Positions 8,414 to 17,383 of a stretch of DNA of 64,000 nt are shown here, piece by piece. Position numbers and translations under genes: made by a program. The stretch is from Acidovorax sp. RAC01. GTDB taxonomy: Bacteria > Pseudomonadota > Gammaproteobacteria > Burkholderiales > Burkholderiaceae_C. Below the pieces are notes generated by a model, which saw only the letters and a program-made list of their open reading frames with translations, made no database searches and had not been told where the DNA came from. The stretch covers positions 1,441,001 to 1,505,000 of the forward strand of contig NZ_CP016447.1 in NCBI RefSeq assembly GCF_001714725.1. The letters are read 5' to 3'. Each line of letters starts with the position of its first letter. Positions within the stretch are counted from its first letter, which is position 1.

Positions 8414-9587
8414 GAAATCGACCCCTTTGCGCCTTGTTCTGACGGCGCTGATTGTAGGAATGCTGGCTGCGTGCTCCACCCCCATGCCGCCAAGCCCCAC
8501 ACCGCCCGGGGCCATACCCACGCCGCCGCCCGCCAGCACGCTGCCGCCGCCAGCCGCTGTGGCGCTGCCCGGCGACACCGGCCCGCTGCCGCCACCCATG
8601 GCCCAGCCCAAGAGCCGCTGGATACCGGTGCGCTGGGCCGAGCTGCCCGGCTTCACGCAGGACGCGCTGCACGAGGCCTGGAACGCCTGGATCAAGAGCT
8701 GCGAGCGGCCCGCCCCGCAGTTCACCGCGCTGTGCGGCGAGGTGCGCCAGCTGAGCATTGCCACCCCTGACGAGCAGCGCGCCTGGCTCATCGCCCGCCT
8801 GCAGCCCTACCGCGTGGAGGCGCACGACGGCAACGCCGACGGCCTGCTCACCGCCTACTACGAACCCATGATGGAAGGCGCCCGCCAGCCCGGCAACGGC
8901 TACACCGTGCCCATCTACCGCCTGCCCGCCAGCTTTGGCGCGCGCAAACCCTGGTACACGCGCCAGCAGATCGAGACCCTGCCCGAAGCCCAGGCGGCGC
9001 TGCAAGGCCGCGCCATCGCCTGGCTGCGCGACCCGGTCGAGTCGATGGTGCTGCACATCCAGGGCTCGGGCCGCCTGCGCATTACCGAGGCCGACGGCTC
9101 GGTGTCACTGGTGCGCGTGGCCTATGCCGGCACCAATGACCAGCCCTACGGCAGCATCGGCCGCTGGCTGCTCGACCAGGGCTACACCCGCGATGCCACC
9201 TGGCCAGGCATCCGCGCGTGGCTGGCGGCCAACCCGCAGCGCACCAACGAACTGATGTGGACCAACCCGCGCTACGTGTTCTTCAAGGAGGAACCGCTGG
9301 CCGGCATGGACGCATCGTTCGGCCCCAAGGGCGCGCAGGGTGTGCCGCTCACCCCCGGCCGCTCCATCGCGGTGGACCGCCAGAGCATTCCGTACGGCAC
9401 GCCGGTGTGGCTCGCCTCCAGCGGCCCCCAGGTGCAACTGAGCCGCATGGTGCTGGCACAGGACACCGGCAGCGCCATCCTGGGCGCGGTGCGGGCCGAC
9501 TACTTCACCGGCTGGGGGCCTGAGGCCGGTGACATTGCCGGCCGGCTCAAGCAGGGGCTGCGGCTGTGGGTGCTCTGGCCGAGGTGA
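8412..9587 (+). CDS. mltA: Membrane-bound lytic murein transglycosylase A (MltA)
   Basis: A 391-residue outer-membrane lipoprotein that cleaves peptidoglycan glycan strands to 1,6-anhydromuropeptides. The start at 8412 gives a clean lipoprotein signal (LVLTALIVGMLAAC, lipidated Cys21). Residues 24-55 are a Pro-rich linker. The MltA domain and the 3D domain follow; the catalytic Asp is Asp351 in LAQDTGSAI, and the family's VQGSGR-type segment reads IQGSGRLRI. No good SD precedes the ATG. It ends convergent to the deaminase gene. Confidence 0.93.
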   Translation: MKSTPLRLVLTALIVGMLAACSTPMPPSPTPPGAIPTPPPASTLPPPAAVALPGDTGPLPPPMAQPKSRWIPVRWAELPGFTQDALHEAWNAWIKSCERPAPQFTALCGEVRQLSIATPDEQRAWLIARLQPYRVEAHDGNADGLLTAYYEPMMEGARQPGNGYTVPIYRLPASFGARKPWYTRQQIETLPEAQAALQGRAIAWLRDPVESMVLHIQGSGRLRITEADGSVSLVRVAYAGTNDQPYGSIGRWLLDQGYTRDATWPGIRAWLAANPQRTNELMWTNPRYVFFKEEPLAGMDASFGPKGAQGVPLTPGRSIAVDRQSIPYGTPVWLASSGPQVQLSRMVLAQDTGSAILGAVRADYFTGWGPEAGDIAGRLKQGLRLWVLWPR

Positions 9588-9699
9588 ATTGAGGTCATAT
9601 AGGCCTCCATCGCACTATCCAAAAGCCTTTAATGCTATTGATTAAATAGCAAACGGCGGCAGCCGACGCGGTGACCAACCGCGCGGGCCTGCCGCTGGC

Positions 9700-10164
9700 C
9701 TACGCGGAGCCGCTCTTCGCAGCCCCGTTGGCCAACAAGGCCAGGTGCGGGCCCATGTCCTGCCGGGCGTCCTGCTCCAGCACCCCCACCTCGACGTCCA
9801 CCCCCGCCGCCTTGAGGATGGCAATGCCCGCGCCCGCATTGCGAGGGTCCGGGTCCAGCATGGCGACCACAACGCGCCCGATGCCCCGGGCTACCAGCCC
9901 CTTGGCGCACGACGGCGTCCTGCCGTGAAACGAACAGGGCTCCAGCGTGACGTAGGCCGTGACATCCGGCAGATCCCCCGACACCCGGGACACCGCCATC
10001 GCCTCGGCATGGTGCTGGCCCGGCGGCTGCGTGAACCCGCTCGCGATCACCTGCCCACCCCGGACCAGCACGCAGCCGACGGGCGGGTTGGGAAGGCAGG
10101 CGGGCAGTGCCTTGCGTCCCTCGGCAAGGGCAAGGCGCATGAAGTCTTCGTCGGAGGTAGGCAT
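9700..10164 (-). CDS. Stand-alone RibD-type deaminase domain protein
   Basis: A 154-residue zinc deaminase matching only the N-terminal half of bifunctional RibD, which deaminates the 2,5-diamino-pyrimidinone in riboflavin synthesis. Zinc ligands and the proton shuttle are present: His52 and Glu54 in HHAEAMA, Cys77 and Cys86 in LEPCSFHGRTPSCAK. The frame closes cleanly after Ala/Gly-rich residues with no reductase domain. Because bifunctional RibD is about 370 residues, this is either a paralogue of the deaminase or a different nucleotide/pterin deaminase. The upstream SD is weak; Met9 (MRLALAEG) is a possible alternative start. Confidence 0.75.
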   Translation of the reverse strand: MPTSDEDFMRLALAEGRKALPACLPNPPVGCVLVRGGQVIASGFTQPPGQHHAEAMAVSRVSGDLPDVTAYVTLEPCSFHGRTPSCAKGLVARGIGRVVVAMLDPDPRNAGAGIAILKAAGVDVEVGVLEQDARQDMGPHLALLANGAAKSGSA

Positions 10165-10259
10165 GCAGGCAAAAGGTTGTGGGCGCCATCGCGCGGTACG
10201 GAAGCCGGGGGGCCACCGGATGAACGCCGTCGATTGTGATCCAGTGCGTGGCCGTGGCC

Positions 10260-12056
10260 TCAGGACTCCACCGCCCACCGCGTCACCCGCGGCGGCGCAT
10301 CGCCCACATGGAACGCCAGCTTGCGCTCGCGCAGGGCCACGTCGGATGCGGTGACGCGGTCAAAGCGGCGCAGGTGTTCGGTCCACGACTCGTCTTCGAT
10401 GCGCTCCACATAGCGCGCGGGATGGCTGATGTCGTGCAGCAGCTGCCAGCCCAGGGCGCCCTGGCGCAGGCGGCTGCGGCGGCTTTCCTGCATGACGGCG
10501 CGGAATTCGGTGGCGCGGTCGGGGTCGATGAAGTATTCGATGGTGACCACCAGGTGCCCTGCGCCCGGCGGTGCGTCGGCCACGGGGGCCTTGAAGGCGT
10601 CCGAGGGGCTCAGGTCTTCCTCGATGCTGCGGTCGGCCACCAGTCGCTGCACCAGGGCCATGGCCACCACACCGGTGGCCGCAGCCAGGCCCAGGCTGGT
10701 GTGCACATCGGTCACCGTGGCCACCTGGCCCCACACGGCAGCGCCCAGCGCGGTGGCGCCCATGATGGACATCTGATAGATCGACATGCCGCGCGCCCGC
10801 ACCCAGTTGGGCAGCGCCAGCTGGGCCGACACGGACAGCGCGTTGGCCGTGGTGATCCAGGCCATGCCGCCCACAAACATGGCGGGCACGGCCACGTACA
10901 CATTGGGCGCCACCGCCATCACCGCGGTGGCGGCGGCCTGCAGCAGGGTACCGCGCATCACCAGCACATCGCGCGCCATGGCCTGGCGCAGGCGCGGCAA
11001 AAACATGGCCGCCGTGATGGCCCCAGCGCCCATGCTGGCCAGCAGCAGCGTGAACGTGCCCGCGCCGCCGCCTTGCAGCCCCTTGGCCAGCAGCGGCAGC
11101 AGTGCCATGAGGGCCGTGGCGTGCAGAAAGAAGATGGAAATGCGCCACAGCACGGCCCGCATGCGCGGCGACTGCCGCACAAACTGCACGCCCACGCGCA
11201 TGGCGCTGCCCAGGCGCTCGCGCCCCAGCGGGCTCGGCACATGCGCGCGCTTCCAGCGCATGATGACCAGGCCGGAGATGACCGACAGCACGGCATTGAG
11301 CACAAACACCCAGGCGCTGCCCGCGCTGGCGATGATGGCCCCGGCCAGCAGCGGCCCGATGATGCGCGAGGCGTTCATGGCCACGCCGTTCAAAGCCAGT
11401 GCGGCGGGCAATTGAGGGCGGCTGACCAGCTCGGGCACGATGGCGGCAAACACCGGCCAGCGCATCGCCAGCCCGATGCCATTGGCAAAGGTGAGGGCCA
11501 GCAGCAGCGGCGCCGTCATGCCGCCCGACACGATGGCGATCGACAGCACCACGGCCACCGCCGCCACCCAGAACTGCGTGGCGATGAAGTAGCGGCGCCG
11601 GTCCAGGATGTCGGCCAGCGCACCGCTGGGCAGGCCGAGCAAAAACACGGGCAGTGTGGAGGCCGACTGCACCAGCGCCACGAGGATGGGCGAGGTGGTG
11701 AGCGTGGTCATCAGCCAGGCGGCGGCCACGTCGTTCATCCACATGCAGGTGTTAGCCGCCACCCAGGTGAGCCACAGCATGCGGAACACCGGCACCGTGA
11801 GCGGCGCCAGGGGCGAGAGCGAAGCCGCCGCATCCTGCAGCGCTGCCGCTGGGCCATGCGGCGGGGCGACGGTGTCGTCTGCGCCGTGGGTCCGTGGCGC
11901 CCGGTCGGCCCCAGCGTGCGGGGCCGGGTCGGCAAGCCCGGCAGACCCGGTGGCGGGTGCCGGGGCTCCGGGTGCATCGGAACCTGCGACCGGTGGTGAA
12001 GGGGGCGATGCAGGCGCAGTGCTGCGCGTGCTTTCAGAAGGTGGCAAAACAGGCAT
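10260..12056 (-). CDS. MFS transporter (MFS_3/EntS type) with C-terminal accessory domain
   Basis: A 598-residue major-facilitator transporter. After a Pro/Ala-rich, probably disordered N-terminus of about 85 residues come roughly twelve transmembrane helices, with the MFS loop motif GALADILDRRR after helix 2. The family (EntS-like, PF05977) exports siderophores or other small molecules. The last 100 residues (from about 500) are soluble, with the pattern of an antibiotic-biosynthesis-monooxygenase-like fold (VVTIEYFIDP, FRAVMQESRRSRLRQGA). Such a tail is known in this MFS_3 group. Substrate unknown. The start could lie further downstream within the disordered region. Confidence 0.85.
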   Translation of the reverse strand: MPVLPPSESTRSTAPASPPSPPVAGSDAPGAPAPATGSAGLADPAPHAGADRAPRTHGADDTVAPPHGPAAALQDAAASLSPLAPLTVPVFRMLWLTWVAANTCMWMNDVAAAWLMTTLTTSPILVALVQSASTLPVFLLGLPSGALADILDRRRYFIATQFWVAAVAVVLSIAIVSGGMTAPLLLALTFANGIGLAMRWPVFAAIVPELVSRPQLPAALALNGVAMNASRIIGPLLAGAIIASAGSAWVFVLNAVLSVISGLVIMRWKRAHVPSPLGRERLGSAMRVGVQFVRQSPRMRAVLWRISIFFLHATALMALLPLLAKGLQGGGAGTFTLLLASMGAGAITAAMFLPRLRQAMARDVLVMRGTLLQAAATAVMAVAPNVYVAVPAMFVGGMAWITTANALSVSAQLALPNWVRARGMSIYQMSIMGATALGAAVWGQVATVTDVHTSLGLAAATGVVAMALVQRLVADRSIEEDLSPSDAFKAPVADAPPGAGHLVVTIEYFIDPDRATEFRAVMQESRRSRLRQGALGWQLLHDISHPARYVERIEDESWTEHLRRFDRVTASDVALRERKLAFHVGDAPPRVTRWAVES

Positions 12057-12178
12057 GCCCGGCCATTGTGCGACGGATGCGCGCTGTCCACAGCCATTCC
12101 GGGCCGCAACCACCACCGTGCCATGGGCTTGGCCCCGCACAGATTCCTGGATGGCCTGCAGGAGCGAAACTTTGAGTC

Positions 12179-12197
12179 AAAAAAGCCCCCATGGCTT
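12179..12197 (-). terminator. Intrinsic terminator after the Lrp regulator gene
   Basis: On the minus strand AAGCC pairs with GGCTT across a 5-base loop and is followed by a run of six T. It lies 37 bases beyond the lrp-family stop codon. Confidence 0.55.
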
Positions 12198-12233
12198 GCC
12201 TTGATTGACTTTATTGCTATTATTTAAATAGCA

Positions 12234-12719
12234 TCAACCCCGGCTGCGCGTCAAATGCGCCAGCGGCAGCGCCCCGCTGGCCTTGACCTCGCCCAGCGAG
12301 AAGCTGGTGTGCATGTCCTTCACGTTGGGCAGGTTCAGCAGCACATCGCGCGCAAACTGCGAAAAGCTGTCCAGGTCGCGCGCCACCACCTGCAGCTCGA
12401 ACGTGCCGGTGCCGCTGATGTAGTGGCAGGCCACCACCTCGGGGATCTGGCGAATGGCTTCCTCCATGGCGCGGGTGAGGTTGCCGGTGCTGCGGTCGGC
12501 ATCCAGCCGCACAAAGGCGAGCACGCCCAGGCCGATCTTGTGGCGGTCGATCTCGGCGCGGTAGCCCTTGATGTAGCCCGCCTCCTCCAGCGCCCGCACC
12601 CGCCGCCAGCAGGGTGCTGCAGAAAGCCCCACGCGCTGGGCCAGCTCGGCATTCGTCAGGCGGGCGTCGGCCTGCAATTCTTGCAGGATGGCAAGGTCGA
12701 ATTTGTCAAGATTGTTCAT
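12234..12719 (-). CDS. Lrp/AsnC family transcriptional regulator
   Basis: A 161-residue regulator with an N-terminal helix-turn-helix (residues about 22-48, ELAQRVGLSAAPCWRRVRAL) and a C-terminal RAM/ligand-binding domain (VVACHYISGTGTFELQV). It is divergent from the indolepyruvate ferredoxin oxidoreductase gene, the usual position of the amino-acid-responsive regulator of this enzyme, so it probably senses a branched-chain or aromatic amino acid and controls that gene. The stop codon lies in an AT-rich ATAGC-type repeat shared with other gene ends in this window. Confidence 0.92.
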   Translation of the reverse strand: MNNLDKFDLAILQELQADARLTNAELAQRVGLSAAPCWRRVRALEEAGYIKGYRAEIDRHKIGLGVLAFVRLDADRSTGNLTRAMEEAIRQIPEVVACHYISGTGTFELQVVARDLDSFSQFARDVLLNLPNVKDMHTSFSLGEVKASGALPLAHLTRSRG

Positions 12720-12888
12720 GTTCAGGCCATTCTAAGAAAGATCCTTTCTTAAACAAGGGTAAACACGGCATAACAACGAAAGCACATATCCGGTCGCAAT
12801 CTCTACACTGCTTTGGCAACCCTTGAATTCGCTGCGGCGCTGCCCACAAGGCAGCCACCGCAGACCCGCCCCCCACAGGAAAACACCC

Positions 12889-13047
12889 ATGAACGCCCCA
12901 CTGCCCGAATCCATCCGCAAAGCGCTGGAAACCGTCACGCTCGACGACAACCCGCAACGCGGGTTGCAACACAAGTACGTGGTGGGCGGCAATGCCGCAC
13001 GCGGTGGATTTGGCGCCGAGCCTGCTTGCGAAGGAGATGTGCTGTGA
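12889..13047 (+). pseudogene. Duplicated 5' end of the indolepyruvate oxidoreductase gene (52-codon leader frame)
   Basis: An ATG frame with its own SD (AGGA at 12877) whose first 20 codons repeat the start of the downstream enzyme (MNAPLPESIRKALETVTLDD). It then diverges into 32 unrelated codons and stops at TGA 13045-13047. That stop overlaps the GTG start of the full gene (GTGA), so translation of the leader could feed the real start. The first copy probably marks the original start, and the intervening 93 bases an insertion or recombination product. Confidence 0.75.
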
Positions 13048-13105
13048 ACGCCCCTCTGCCCGAATCCATCCGCAAAGCGCTGGAAACCGTCACGCTCGAC
13101 GACAA
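12889..13105 (+). repeat. Direct repeat of the first 62 bases of the indolepyruvate oxidoreductase gene
   Basis: Bases 12889-12950 and 13044-13105 are identical except at the first base (ATG versus GTG) and one silent third position (CCA versus CCT). The repeat ends abruptly after GACGACAA. The 93 bases between start with an 8-bp hairpin (CAACCCGC / GCGGGTTG, 3-base loop) and end with a strong AAGGAG ribosome site. Confidence 0.92.
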
Positions 13106-16100
13106 ATACTCGCTCGACCACGGCCGCGCCTTCATGAGCGGCGTGCAGGCCCTGGTGCGCCTGCCCATGCTGCAGCGCCAGCGCGATGCGGCGGCGGGGC
13201 TTAACACAGCGGGCTTCATCAGCGGCTACCGCGGCTCCCCCCTGGGCACGTATGACCAGGCGCTCTGGGCCGCCAAGAAGCACCTCGCGGCCAACCACAT
13301 CGTCTTTCAGCCCGGCGTGAACGAAGAGCTGGGCGCCACCGCCGTGTGGGGCACGCAGCAGCTCGACCTGTACCCGCAAAGCAAGAAGTTCGACGGCGTC
13401 TTCGGCATCTGGTACGGCAAGGGCCCGGGCGTGGACCGCTGCTCGGACGTGTTCAAGCATGCCAACATGGCCGGCACCGCCAAGCACGGCGGCGTGATCG
13501 CCATCGCGGGCGACGACCACATCAGCAAGAGCAGCACGGCCGCGCACCAGAGCGACCACATCTTCAAGGCCTGCGGCACGCCGGTGTTCTTCCCGAGCAG
13601 CGTGCAAGAGATCCTGGACATGGGCCTGCACGCCTTTGCCATGAGCCGCTTCTCGGGCGTGTGGTCGGGCATGAAGACCATCCAGGAGGTGGTGGAGTCT
13701 TCGAGCAGCATCCACATCGACCCGGACCGCGTGAAGATCGTGATGCCCGAGGACTTCGTGATGCCGCCCGGCGGCCTGCATATCCGCTGGCCCGACGCGC
13801 CGCTGGAGCAGGAAGCGCGCCTCATGGACTACAAGTGGTACGCGGCCCTGGCGTACATCCGCGCCAACAAGCTCAACTACAACGTCATCGAAGGCCAAAA
13901 CGACCGCTTCGGCATCATCGCCAGCGGCAAGGCCTACAACGACACGCGCCAGGCGCTGGTGGACCTGGGCCTCGATGACGACACCTGCCGCCAGCTGGGC
14001 ATCCGCGTGCACAAGGTCAACGTGGTGTGGCCGCTCGAAGCCACCATCACGCGCGACTTTGCCCAGGGCCTGCAAGAGATTCTGGTGGTGGAGGAAAAGC
14101 GCCAGGTCATCGAATACCAGCTGAAAGAAGAGCTGTACAACTGGCGCGCCGACGTGCGGCCCAACGTGCTGGGCAAGTTCGACGAAGTGCCCGGCGACAA
14201 CTCGGGCGGCGAGTGGAGCATGGCCAACCCCAGCCAGAACTGGCTGCTGCGCGCCAAGGCCGACCTCACGCCCGCCATCATCGCCAAAGCGATTGCCAAA
14301 CGCCTGAAGAAGCTGGGCGTGCCCAGCGACATCATCGCGCGCATGGATGCACGCATCACCGTCATTGAAGCCAGCGAGCGCGGCATGGCCGAGCTGAAGG
14401 TGGACACCGGCGAACGCGCACCGTGGTTTTGCAGCGGCTGCCCGCACAACACCAGCACCCGCGTGCCCGAGGGCTCGCGCGCTGTGGCCGGCATTGGCTG
14501 CCACTACATGGCCAACTGGATGCCCGACCGCAACACCTCCACCTTCACGCAGATGGGCGGCGAGGGCGTGACCTGGGTGGGCCAGGCCCCCTTCACCACC
14601 GACCAGCACGTGTTTGCCAACCTGGGCGACGGCACGTACTTTCACAGCGGGCTGCTGGCCATCCGCCAGAGCATTGCGGCAGGCACCAACATCACCTACA
14701 AGGTGCTCTACAACGACGCCGTGGCCATGACGGGGGGCCAACAGGTGGGCGAGCGGCCCGAGGGCCATTCGGTGCTGCAGATCATGCACAGCCTGAAGGC
14801 CGAGGGCGTGGTCAAGCTCATCATCGTGACGGACGAACCGCACAAGTACGACGGCGTGCCGCTGGCCGAGGGCGTGACGGTGCACCACCGCGACGAGCTC
14901 GACACGGTGCAGCGCCAGTTCCGCGAAATCAAGGGCTGCACGGTCATCATCTACGACCAGACCTGCGCGACCGAAAAGCGCCGCCGCCGTAAGCGCGGCA
15001 CCCTGGCCACGCCCGACAAGACCGTGGTCATCAACGAGCTGGTGTGCGAGGGCTGCGGCGATTGCTCCACCAAATCCAACTGCCTGTCGGTGGAACCTGT
15101 GGAGACGGAGTTTGGCCGCAAGCGCCGCATCAACCAGAGCACCTGCAATAAGGACTACTCGTGCGTGAACGGCTTCTGCCCGAGCTTCGTCACGGTGGAG
15201 GGCGGCAAGCTGAAAAAGCCCAAGAAGGAAAAGAAGGGCGACCTGTCGGCACTGCCGCCGCTGCCTGAGCCGGTTCTGCCCGTGGCCGAAACGGCCTGGG
15301 GCATCGTGGTGGGTGGCGTGGGCGGCACGGGCGTGATCACCATCGGCTCGCTGCTGGGCATGGCCGCGCACCTGGATGGCAAGGGCGTCATCACGCAGGA
15401 CGCGGGTGGCCTGGCACAAAAGGGCGGCGCCACCTGGAGCCACATCCAGATCGCCAACCGGCCCGACGCCATCTACACCACCAAGGTCGACACCGCCAAG
15501 GCTGATCTGGTGATCGGGTGCGATTCCATCGTGGCCGCACACAAGTACACGCTGGCCGTGATGCAGCCGGGCCGCACGTTTGTGGCGCTGAACACGCACG
15601 GCACGCCCACGGCGGCGTTTGTGACCAACCCCAACTGGCAGTTCCCGGGTGCCAACTGCGACAGCGCCATCGCCACCGCGGTAGGCGCGGGCAATGTGGG
15701 CAGCTTTGATGCCGAGCAGGTGGCCACACAGTTGCTGGGCGACAGCATCTACACCAACCCGCTGATGCTGGGCTACGCCTGGCAAAAGGGCCGCGTGCCG
15801 CTCACGCTGGCATCGATGATGCGCGCCATGGAACTCAACGGCGTGCAGGTGGACAACAACAAGGCCGCCTTCGAATGGGGCCGCCGCTGCGCGCACGATC
15901 TGGCATCCGTGCAGGCGCTGTTTGCCGCGGCGCAGGTGATCCAGTTCGTGAAGAAGCCTTCGCTCACGGAAATGGTCCACAAGCGCGTGGAGTTTCTGAC
16001 CGGCTACCAGCACGCCGCCTACGCGCAGGAGTACCAGGCCTTCGTCGAGAAGGTAAAGGCCACCGAGGCCCGCGTGACGACCAGCACCCGCCTGTCGGAG

Positions 16101-16619
16101 GCCGTGGCGCGCTACCTGTTCAAGTTGATGGCGTACAAGGACGAGTACGAAGTGGCGCGCCTGCACACCGACAAGGCCTTCACGGACAAGATCGCCAACA
16201 TGTTTGAAGGTGACTACAAGCTGGTGCACCACCTGGCGCCGCCCATGACGGCCAAAAAGAACGACCGGGGCGAACTCGTCAAGCAGCCGTTTGGTCCGTG
16301 GATGCGCAGCGCGTTTGGCCTGCTGGCCAAGATGAAAGGCCTGCGCGGCACGGCGCTGGATGTGTTCGGCAAGACCGAAGAGCGCCGCATGGAGCGCGCC
16401 CTCATCGTGGAATACCGCGCCTGCATCGACGAACTGCTGGCCACGCTGAACACCGACAACCTCGCGCTGGCAGTGGAAATTGCCAGCATCCCCGAAGACA
16501 TCCGCGGCTACGGCCACGTGAAGGAGCGCCACCTGAAGACGGCCCGCCCCAGGTGGGATGCGCTGATGGCCCGCTGGCGCAGTGGCGCCACCGCACACCC
16601 CGACCGCGCCGCAGCCTGA
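13044..16619 (+). CDS. Indolepyruvate ferredoxin oxidoreductase (fused, aerobic type)
   Basis: A 1191-residue fused enzyme that decarboxylates aryl- or branched-chain 2-oxoacids to acyl-CoA with ferredoxin. The N-terminal half carries the TPP-binding pattern near residues 530-570 (NLGDGTYFHSG, NDAVAMTGGQ) and CSGCPHNTST near 463. A cysteine-rich 4Fe-4S segment lies near 666-713 (CEGCGDCSTKSNC, CNKDYSC). The gamma domain starts near 752 (GGVGGTGVITIGSLLG), and a C-terminal DUF6537-like region closes the protein. The GTG start has AAGGAG 7 bases upstream. It should help degrade amino acids under control of the divergent Lrp regulator. Confidence 0.93.
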   Translation: MNAPLPESIRKALETVTLDDKYSLDHGRAFMSGVQALVRLPMLQRQRDAAAGLNTAGFISGYRGSPLGTYDQALWAAKKHLAANHIVFQPGVNEELGATAVWGTQQLDLYPQSKKFDGVFGIWYGKGPGVDRCSDVFKHANMAGTAKHGGVIAIAGDDHISKSSTAAHQSDHIFKACGTPVFFPSSVQEILDMGLHAFAMSRFSGVWSGMKTIQEVVESSSSIHIDPDRVKIVMPEDFVMPPGGLHIRWPDAPLEQEARLMDYKWYAALAYIRANKLNYNVIEGQNDRFGIIASGKAYNDTRQALVDLGLDDDTCRQLGIRVHKVNVVWPLEATITRDFAQGLQEILVVEEKRQVIEYQLKEELYNWRADVRPNVLGKFDEVPGDNSGGEWSMANPSQNWLLRAKADLTPAIIAKAIAKRLKKLGVPSDIIARMDARITVIEASERGMAELKVDTGERAPWFCSGCPHNTSTRVPEGSRAVAGIGCHYMANWMPDRNTSTFTQMGGEGVTWVGQAPFTTDQHVFANLGDGTYFHSGLLAIRQSIAAGTNITYKVLYNDAVAMTGGQQVGERPEGHSVLQIMHSLKAEGVVKLIIVTDEPHKYDGVPLAEGVTVHHRDELDTVQRQFREIKGCTVIIYDQTCATEKRRRRKRGTLATPDKTVVINELVCEGCGDCSTKSNCLSVEPVETEFGRKRRINQSTCNKDYSCVNGFCPSFVTVEGGKLKKPKKEKKGDLSALPPLPEPVLPVAETAWGIVVGGVGGTGVITIGSLLGMAAHLDGKGVITQDAGGLAQKGGATWSHIQIANRPDAIYTTKVDTAKADLVIGCDSIVAAHKYTLAVMQPGRTFVALNTHGTPTAAFVTNPNWQFPGANCDSAIATAVGAGNVGSFDAEQVATQLLGDSIYTNPLMLGYAWQKGRVPLTLASMMRAMELNGVQVDNNKAAFEWGRRCAHDLASVQALFAAAQVIQFVKKPSLTEMVHKRVEFLTGYQHAAYAQEYQAFVEKVKATEARVTTSTRLSEAVARYLFKLMAYKDEYEVARLHTDKAFTDKIANMFEGDYKLVHHLAPPMTAKKNDRGELVKQPFGPWMRSAFGLLAKMKGLRGTALDVFGKTEERRMERALIVEYRACIDELLATLNTDNLALAVEIASIPEDIRGYGHVKERHLKTARPRWDALMARWRSGATAHPDRAAA

Positions 16620-16641
16620 CAACGGGGCCCTGCCCGGCCGA

Positions 16642-16668
16642 ATGCCCGCACTGACCGGCGGGCATTTT
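16642..16668 (+). terminator. Intrinsic terminator after the indolepyruvate oxidoreductase gene
   Basis: ATGCCCGC at 16642-16649 pairs with GCGGGCAT at 16658-16665, followed by TTT and an AT-rich stretch. It begins 22 bases past the stop codon. Confidence 0.75.
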
Positions 16669-16797
16669 GCTATTTATCTAGTAGCATTAAATCAACGACA
16701 GCACTGCCCAGAAGGCATTTTTTAAACAAAAAATCGCTGCAGAAACCGGATTGCGCCTCCCCGGGGAAACACCCGGCGCCCACCCGGGACTTGGCCC

Positions 16798-16827
16798 TTG
16801 GGGGCGGGTCACAGTGCCGCATACAAT
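16798..16827 (+). promoter_or_regulatory. Candidate sigma-70 promoter for yajC-secDF
   Basis: TACAAT at 16822-16827 resembles a -10 box and TTGGGG at 16798-16803 a weak -35, with an 18-base spacer. The gap 16669-16913 has no gene; the usual tgt/queA neighbours of yajC are absent here, so a promoter at this point would be needed. By pattern only. Confidence 0.4.
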
Positions 16828-16913
16828 GGCCTGTTCCGCCCCGGAAGGCGCTTGTGCGTCCGGCCTGCGCGGGTTTTTTTGTGTTTTGACCATCCATTTG
16901 TGGAGTCCACCTC

Positions 16914-17249
16914 GTGTTCATTTCTTCCGCTTTCGCACAGACCGCACCTGCCGCAGCCACGGGTGGCGGCGACATCATGTCCTCGCTGACGGGCATGCTG
17001 CCCCTGGTCCTCATGTTCGTGGTGCTGTACTTCGTCATGATCCGGCCCCAGATGAAGCGCCAGAAGGAACACCGCGCCATGATCGAAGCCATCGCCAAGG
17101 GCGATGAAGTAGCCACCGCGGGCGGCATCGTCGGCAAGGTCACGCGCCTGTCCGAAGGCTTCCTGCACATCGAGATCGCCAGCGGCGTGGAAGTGCAACT
17201 GCAGCGCAGCGCCGTGGTCCAGGTTCTGCCCAAGGGTTCGGTCAAGTAA
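16914..17249 (+). CDS. yajC: Preprotein translocase subunit YajC
   Basis: A 111-residue SecDF-associated inner-membrane protein. It starts at a GTG with GGAG 8 bases upstream. One transmembrane helix (about residues 28-42, PLVLMFVVLYFVMIRP) is followed by the cytoplasmic domain with the family signature GDEVATAGGIVGKV. Placed directly ahead of secD and secF, the standard order. Confidence 0.95.
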   Translation: MFISSAFAQTAPAAATGGGDIMSSLTGMLPLVLMFVVLYFVMIRPQMKRQKEHRAMIEAIAKGDEVATAGGIVGKVTRLSEGFLHIEIASGVEVQLQRSAVVQVLPKGSVK

Positions 17250-17383
17250 TCAATGAACATCCCGTACGCCAGACGTGCCGCCCCTGCTGTCGCTGCATGG
17301 ATTGCAGCGGGCGCGGCGCAGCCGGCGTGGCGGAGATGGCCTTGGCATGGCGATAGCCGGCAGGGCGTGGAAAAGGCGTAAAG

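Noticed and set aside
12732..16622. Very long open frame antisense to the indolepyruvate oxidoreductase gene
   Set aside because: Third-position GC bias opens antisense frames in such DNA. The protein is low-complexity, rich in His, Ala, Val and Gly, and shows no motif, and the opposite strand encodes a clear enzyme.
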